Shown: piece by piece, positions 61,201-64,000 of the stretch | Numbering within the stretch: position 1 is the stretch's first letter | How the letters are laid out: the number at the start of each line of letters is the position of its first letter | From: Candidatus Pseudobacter hemicellulosilyticus | Lineage (GTDB): Bacteria > Bacteroidota > Bacteroidia > Chitinophagales > Chitinophagaceae | DNA length: 64,000 bases | Assembly: GCA_029202545.1 (NCBI GenBank) | Contig: CP119311.1 | Coordinates: 1,550,001-1,614,000 of the forward strand | Direction: 5' to 3' | The notes under the pieces: model-generated | What the model was told of the DNA's origin: nothing | Seen by the model: only the letters and a program-made list of their open reading frames with translations | The model's database searches: none | Program-made: the position numbers and the translations under genes

Positions 61201-61463
61201 CCCGCTATGTGGAAGATGGTTCCTATCTGCGCATGCGGGCCATTACCCTCAGCTATGCTTTCCGTCCCACCCTGCTGGAATGCTGGGGGCTCAGCCGGCT
61301 GAACCTGTACGCCACTGCGCAGAACCTGTTCACCATTACCAATTACAGCGGCTTTGATCCGGAAGTGAGCCAGTTCAATAATGACCGCCGGCAGATGGGG
61401 ATTGACTATGGTACCTATCCGCAGTCGAGGTCGTTCATCTTTGGGGTCAACGTGGATTTTTAA
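58245..61463 (+). CDS. SusC/RagA TonB-dependent receptor with STN domain
   Basis: A 1072-residue outer-membrane transporter, started at 58245 (MKKNTPPPRYAIPPLLCKLLLVMKFTILF); the frame is open further up but that part is not protein-like. After the signal comes an STN domain (ITLDLQQTSIEKVLNRIEKNGEFRFLYNYD), a carboxypeptidase-regulatory domain (GPNNEPLPGVSVQVIGATTGTSTNNDGEY), the SusC TonB box DQVVVVGYGAQRKGDITGA, plug and barrel ending FIFGVNVDF. The STN domain fits signalling to the upstream FecR. It imports oligosaccharides with the SusD partner. Confidence 0.96.
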   Translation: MKKNTPPPRYAIPPLLCKLLLVMKFTILFILLGMAQVQAKVHGQGSITLDLQQTSIEKVLNRIEKNGEFRFLYNYDLQSLRKKVSIKVERSSLSETLRKLFRDTDLAYKVLANNLVVVISTNAARQDIRITGKVTGPNNEPLPGVSVQVIGATTGTSTNNDGEYALTADPKATLRFSYIGYESKDVPVNGQNIVNAQLAASDKQMDQVVVVGYGAQRKGDITGAVATVRAADFNDRPIVNAAQALQGQAAGVNVMAPSGKPGWALAVSIRGNTSLNAVNDPLYVVDGVIVRNIDFLNPQDIESFSVLKDASSAAIYGASGANGVVLITTKKGASGQGKISISAYTGFSNFPKTMGVLDRQQYLDLMSELEYTDNNPGNTDWQKETFGTGREHSLQLALSGGNAGNRYYVSLGYQKQKGVVAPADYGRYSARVNLDSKVKEWLSFTTNINYARSEFVDVADNAGVARGGTILSALTSPPTIGIYNEDGTFTSNPNKGGWENPISAAFGPDQKSRDNRFIGNLTADARIIPGLNFRSNFGAEFQSTRWDYFLDPYRTDYGRSQKGYGKSTSTQRFVWLWENTLNYTKKFGEHNLTALAGTTIQESRWQETYGEGRDFPNAAVRTLNAAAIKLINRTNESEWAKRSYLGRVNYGYDDRYLLTANIRYDGSSRFPGDSRYGWFPSIAAAWRISNELFMGNQGLFSDLKLRVGWGKTGNDEGIGDYNYYPLFVPDGLGGIEFKNLPKPGLTWEKTDQTNIGLDMSFLNNRISIVLDGYIKKTTDLLVSVQPPPSSGFEPQVYNVGAIENKGFEFSVNALAVNTNLKWTINANFSTNRNRVTDLGEFTRTLSYAGVYERGDAIRVEKGRPLGAMYGYVSNGVDPATGMLVYEDLDKDGSITSEGDRTYIGNAQPDFIYGITNSFRFQQFELSFFLQGTQGNDLFNASRIELESMNDSKNQSTAVLDRWKTAGQLTSIPKAIKGSTENTQISSRYVEDGSYLRMRAITLSYAFRPTLLECWGLSRLNLYATAQNLFTITNYSGFDPEVSQFNNDRRQMGIDYGTYPQSRSFIFGVNVDF

Positions 61464-61481
61464 ATCAAACAACAACGGACT

Positions 61482-62861
61482 ATGAAACGAATTACGTTAT
61501 ATACCTGCATGACGGTCCTGTTCCTGGGCCAGTCCTGCACCAAAGACTTCCTGGACAGGGAGCCCATCTCCGATGCCCTGCCTACGGAACTGAATGCTGA
61601 ATCGCTGTTGACCGGCGCCTATAACGGGTTGTATGATGAATACTATACCTCCGATTTTATGGCGGGGTCAGATGTCCGCTCGGACAATGCCTATGCCGGC
61701 GGGGACAACCCCAATATTTTCCAGATTGAACAGTTCAAGGAAAACGCCGTGAACCAGGTGGTGCAGCGCGATTGGGAATACCTCTACAAGAACATCAAGA
61801 ATGTGAACGTGATCCTCAACTATGTCCCGGATATGGAGGACAGCAGGCTGTCGGCAGAACGGAAGGATGAGATCCTCGGCGAAGCCGCCACCCTGCGCGC
61901 CTGGCATTATTTTAACCTGGTGCGTTTATGGGGATCAGTGCCCATTGTCATCAAAGCGCCGGATAATGTGGCCAGTACTTTTGAATCCAAAAAACCAGTG
62001 GAAGAAGTATACCAGCAGATCATCGCTGACCTGGAATATGCCCTGCCCAAAGTACGGACCGAAGTGCCCGATAAAGGCGTAGTGTCCAAAGGTGTGGTCA
62101 ATGCCCTGCTGGCTAAAGTATATGCCCAGAAACCCAATCCCGACTGGGCCAAAGTAAATACTTACTGTGATGCCGTGACGGCGCTGGGCTATAACCTGGC
62201 AGGTGATTATGCGGCCCTTTTCCAGGTGTCCGGGGAAAACAGCGTGGAAGCTATCTGGGAAACCCAGTTTGATGGGGTACAGCATGAGAACTGGATCGTG
62301 GGCATGATGACGCCCTGGATGTGGGGCGACTGGAAGAAATTCTATATCCCCACCCATGACCTGGCCAATGCTTTTGATGCGGCAGGCGATGCTGTCCGTA
62401 AAGTAGTCAGCATTAAAAGAGAAAACACTTCCTGGACCGATGATTTCTGGCCACAGCCGGTAGCCCTGGTGAGCAAATACCCTGAGGCCAAGGTCAATAC
62501 GCACCGCCTTCGCTATGCGGATATCCTGCTGCTGAAAGCAGAAGCGCTGGTGGAAGCCAATCAGCTGGATGACGCCCTGGAGATCATCAATGAACGGATC
62601 CGCCAGCGGGTAGGTCTTGGTCCCAGGACTGCCGCCGATCAGGCTGCCGCCCGCCAGGTGGTCTGGCAGGAACGCAGGCTGGAACTGGCTTTTGAAGGCC
62701 ATCGCTGGTATGATCTGCTGCGCACCGGGACGGCTGTGGCTACCATGAACGCGCAGAAAGACGGGGACGGGAACCTGTTGGGGTATGCTGTTACGGAGAA
62801 TAAATTGTATTTTCCAATACCACAAAACGAAGTGGACAGAAACCCGAACATCAATAAATAA
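61482..62861 (+). CDS. SusD/RagB family glycan-binding lipoprotein
   Basis: A 459-residue lipoprotein with signal MKRITLYTCMTVLFLGQSC (cysteine 19) and the SusD start CTKDFLDREPISD. TPR helices (EILGEAATLRAWHYFNLVRLWGSVPIV) and the C-terminal block THRLRYADILLLKAEALVEANQLDDALEIINERIRQRVGL ... ELAFEGHRWYDLLRTGTA are complete. It lies 18 bp after susC and 16 bp before the GH30 gene. An unusually tryptophan-rich stretch (WETQFDGVQHENWIVGMMTP) may be part of the sugar-binding face. Confidence 0.95.
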   Translation: MKRITLYTCMTVLFLGQSCTKDFLDREPISDALPTELNAESLLTGAYNGLYDEYYTSDFMAGSDVRSDNAYAGGDNPNIFQIEQFKENAVNQVVQRDWEYLYKNIKNVNVILNYVPDMEDSRLSAERKDEILGEAATLRAWHYFNLVRLWGSVPIVIKAPDNVASTFESKKPVEEVYQQIIADLEYALPKVRTEVPDKGVVSKGVVNALLAKVYAQKPNPDWAKVNTYCDAVTALGYNLAGDYAALFQVSGENSVEAIWETQFDGVQHENWIVGMMTPWMWGDWKKFYIPTHDLANAFDAAGDAVRKVVSIKRENTSWTDDFWPQPVALVSKYPEAKVNTHRLRYADILLLKAEALVEANQLDDALEIINERIRQRVGLGPRTAADQAAARQVVWQERRLELAFEGHRWYDLLRTGTAVATMNAQKDGDGNLLGYAVTENKLYFPIPQNEVDRNPNINK

Positions 62862-62877
62862 AATCGGTTCCTGACAT

Positions 62878-64000
62878 ATGAAACAGTCCATCCTGATCAG
62901 CTCCATCCTGCTCCTGCTCACGGCCTGTCACGAGCAGGTGAACAAAGAGATCTCCGCCAAACTGGCCGATACGGCCAGTTTTTCTGCCGGTGGCAAAACC
63001 GCCCTGGTATATACCACAGCAGATACTGCCAATTATCGGTTGTCTATTACTGATAGTGTCAGCTTTGGCGCTTTTGGCCAGCCATTGGAAACCCAGCCCT
63101 GTGTATTTGTAGATCCGGCCAGGACCTTCCAGGAATTGCTGGGTATTGGCGGCGCCCTCACAGATGCTTCGGCGGAGACCTTTGCCAGACTGCCCAAAGA
63201 ACAGCAGGCCGCTTTCCTGCAGGCCTATTTTGATCCGGCCAAAGGGATCGGTTATTCACTGGCCCGTACCAATATCCATAGCTGCGATTTTTCCAGTGGC
63301 AGTTATACGTATGTAGCGGACAATGATTCTGCGCTGGCCTCCTTTAGTGTGGACCACGACAAACAATTCCGGATACCCTTCATCAAACAGGCCATTGCTG
63401 CGGCCGGCGGATCCCTCACTTTGTTCGCCAGCCCCTGGAGCCCACCGGCCTGGATGAAGGACAATAACAATATGCTGTTTGGCGGTAAACTGAAACCCGA
63501 ACACCGCCAGGCCTGGGCCAATTACTATGCAAAGTTCATCCGGGCCTATGAAGCCGAAGGCATACCGGTATGGGGCCTCAGTATCCAGAACGAACCCATG
63601 GCCCGCCAGATCTGGGAGTCCTGCATTTTTACAGCAGAAGAGGAAAGGGATTTCCTGAAAGAATACCTGGGCCCCACTTTGGAGAAAGAAGGCCTGGGAG
63701 CGAAGAAGATCATTGCCTGGGACCATAACCGCGATCTGCTGTACCAGCGCGCCAGTACCCTGCTGGAGGATCCTGCCGCAGCTAAATATGCCTGGGGCAT
63801 CGGGTATCACTGGTACGAGACCTGGACCGGCGGCGAACCCCAGTTCGATAACCTGCGCCGGGTGCAGGAGGCTTTCCCGGAAACCAACCTGCTATTCACC
63901 GAAGGCTGCAATGGTCCTTTCAACAGGAATGAGCTGGGCCTTTGGAAATGGGGCGAGATCTATGGGCGGAATATGATCAATGATTTCAACAACGGCACGG
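62878..64000 (+). CDS. GH30 family glycoside hydrolase, lipoprotein (C-terminus cut off)
   Basis: The first 374 residues of a protein that runs off the right edge. Signal MKQSILISSILLLLTAC gives a surface or periplasmic lipoprotein. The (beta/alpha)8 barrel of GH30 is clear: LLGIGGALTDASAETFARL, GYSLARTNIHSCDFSSG, LFASPWSPPAWMKDNNNM, the acid/base glutamate E239 in LSIQNEP, and the nucleophile E342 in LLFTEGC. GH30 includes beta-glucosylceramidases, beta-1,6-glucanases and xylanases; the closeness to SusCD suggests polysaccharide breakdown, with beta-1,6-glucan a likely but unproven substrate. It is the first enzyme gene of this locus. Confidence 0.93.
   Translation, partial: MKQSILISSILLLLTACHEQVNKEISAKLADTASFSAGGKTALVYTTADTANYRLSITDSVSFGAFGQPLETQPCVFVDPARTFQELLGIGGALTDASAETFARLPKEQQAAFLQAYFDPAKGIGYSLARTNIHSCDFSSGSYTYVADNDSALASFSVDHDKQFRIPFIKQAIAAAGGSLTLFASPWSPPAWMKDNNNMLFGGKLKPEHRQAWANYYAKFIRAYEAEGIPVWGLSIQNEPMARQIWESCIFTAEEERDFLKEYLGPTLEKEGLGAKKIIAWDHNRDLLYQRASTLLEDPAAAKYAWGIGYHWYETWTGGEPQFDNLRRVQEAFPETNLLFTEGCNGPFNRNELGLWKWGEIYGRNMINDFNNGT

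Noticed and set aside
59529..61475. 648-codon open frame on the minus strand, opposite the second susC
   Set aside because: Shadow of susC in the complementary frame: no domain, no signal, and the plus-strand protein is a full-length, well-conserved SusC.
1..64000. tRNA, rRNA, CRISPR, insertion sequence, prophage or integrase
   Set aside because: Intergenic gaps were read for tRNA T-loop motifs, regular direct repeats and terminal inverted repeats flanking transposase-like frames; none was found.

Overview
The window is a gene-dense bacterial chromosome segment from a member of the Bacteroidota, most likely family Chitinophagaceae (inference). The evidence is two ECF sigma/FecR/SusC/SusD loci, a secreted protease with a type IX secretion (T9SS) C-terminal domain, S46 dipeptidyl-peptidase, DUF4369 thioredoxin-like proteins, DUF4421 and DUF4843 proteins, and many start codons preceded by the Bacteroidota -7 element TAnnTTTG. 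No rRNA, tRNA, CRISPR array, transposase or prophage gene was seen.

Layout. 1-3.3 kb (minus): aminotransferase (cut by the left edge), polytopic glycosyltransferase, SAM methyltransferase and a family-2 glycosyltransferase, which look like a surface-glycan or lipid-sugar cassette. 3.6-8.6 kb (plus): YceI protein, envelope thioredoxin-like protein, double-parvulin prolyl isomerase and outer-membrane beta-barrel protein. 8.7-19.2 kb (minus): a complete ECF sigma - FecR - SusC - SusD - DUF4843 - PKD-like lipoprotein - TlpA locus with no carbohydrate-active enzyme. 19.3-23.8 kb: metF, then divergent lptB, a GH3-family acyl-adenylating enzyme and fabG. 23.9-26.8 kb (minus): a crotonase and paaZ of phenylacetate catabolism. 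26.9-33.4 kb: lipoprotein, DUF1569 protein, subtilisin-like T9SS protease and a DUF4421 outer-membrane protein. 33.4-33.8 kb: a gene-free stretch with a degenerate 64-65 bp tandem repeat. 33.8-44.3 kb: housekeeping genes (adk, msrB, rlmD, two rhomboids, an EEP-family enzyme, cysS, mnmD, a DNA glycosylase, a YCF48-like lipoprotein, an RDD protein). 44.4-51.0 kb (minus): S46 peptidase, small secreted protein, polytopic patatin-like lipase, obgE. 51.2-55.9 kb (minus): paaABCD-G-I-Y. 56.0-64.0 kb (plus): a second ECF sigma - FecR - SusC - SusD locus followed by a GH30 glycosidase cut by the right edge.

How the parts work together. The two paa segments together supply the ring-epoxidase (PaaABC, PaaD), the isomerase PaaG, ring-opening PaaZ, a hydratase, and the thioesterases PaaI/PaaY. 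The reductase PaaE, ligase PaaK and the last beta-oxidation steps are not in the window. The two SusCD loci each carry their own trans-envelope switch: one looks like a glycan-utilisation locus, the other like a non-carbohydrate uptake locus.

The most unusual signals are non-coding. They are a 20-codon, four-cysteine open reading frame starting right after a canonical promoter element ahead of cysS; two inverted repeats in the paaA promoter; an exact 16-bp palindrome found both in the paaA-paaB gap and in the second fecR; a palindrome in the adk promoter; and the tandem repeat near 33.6 kb.
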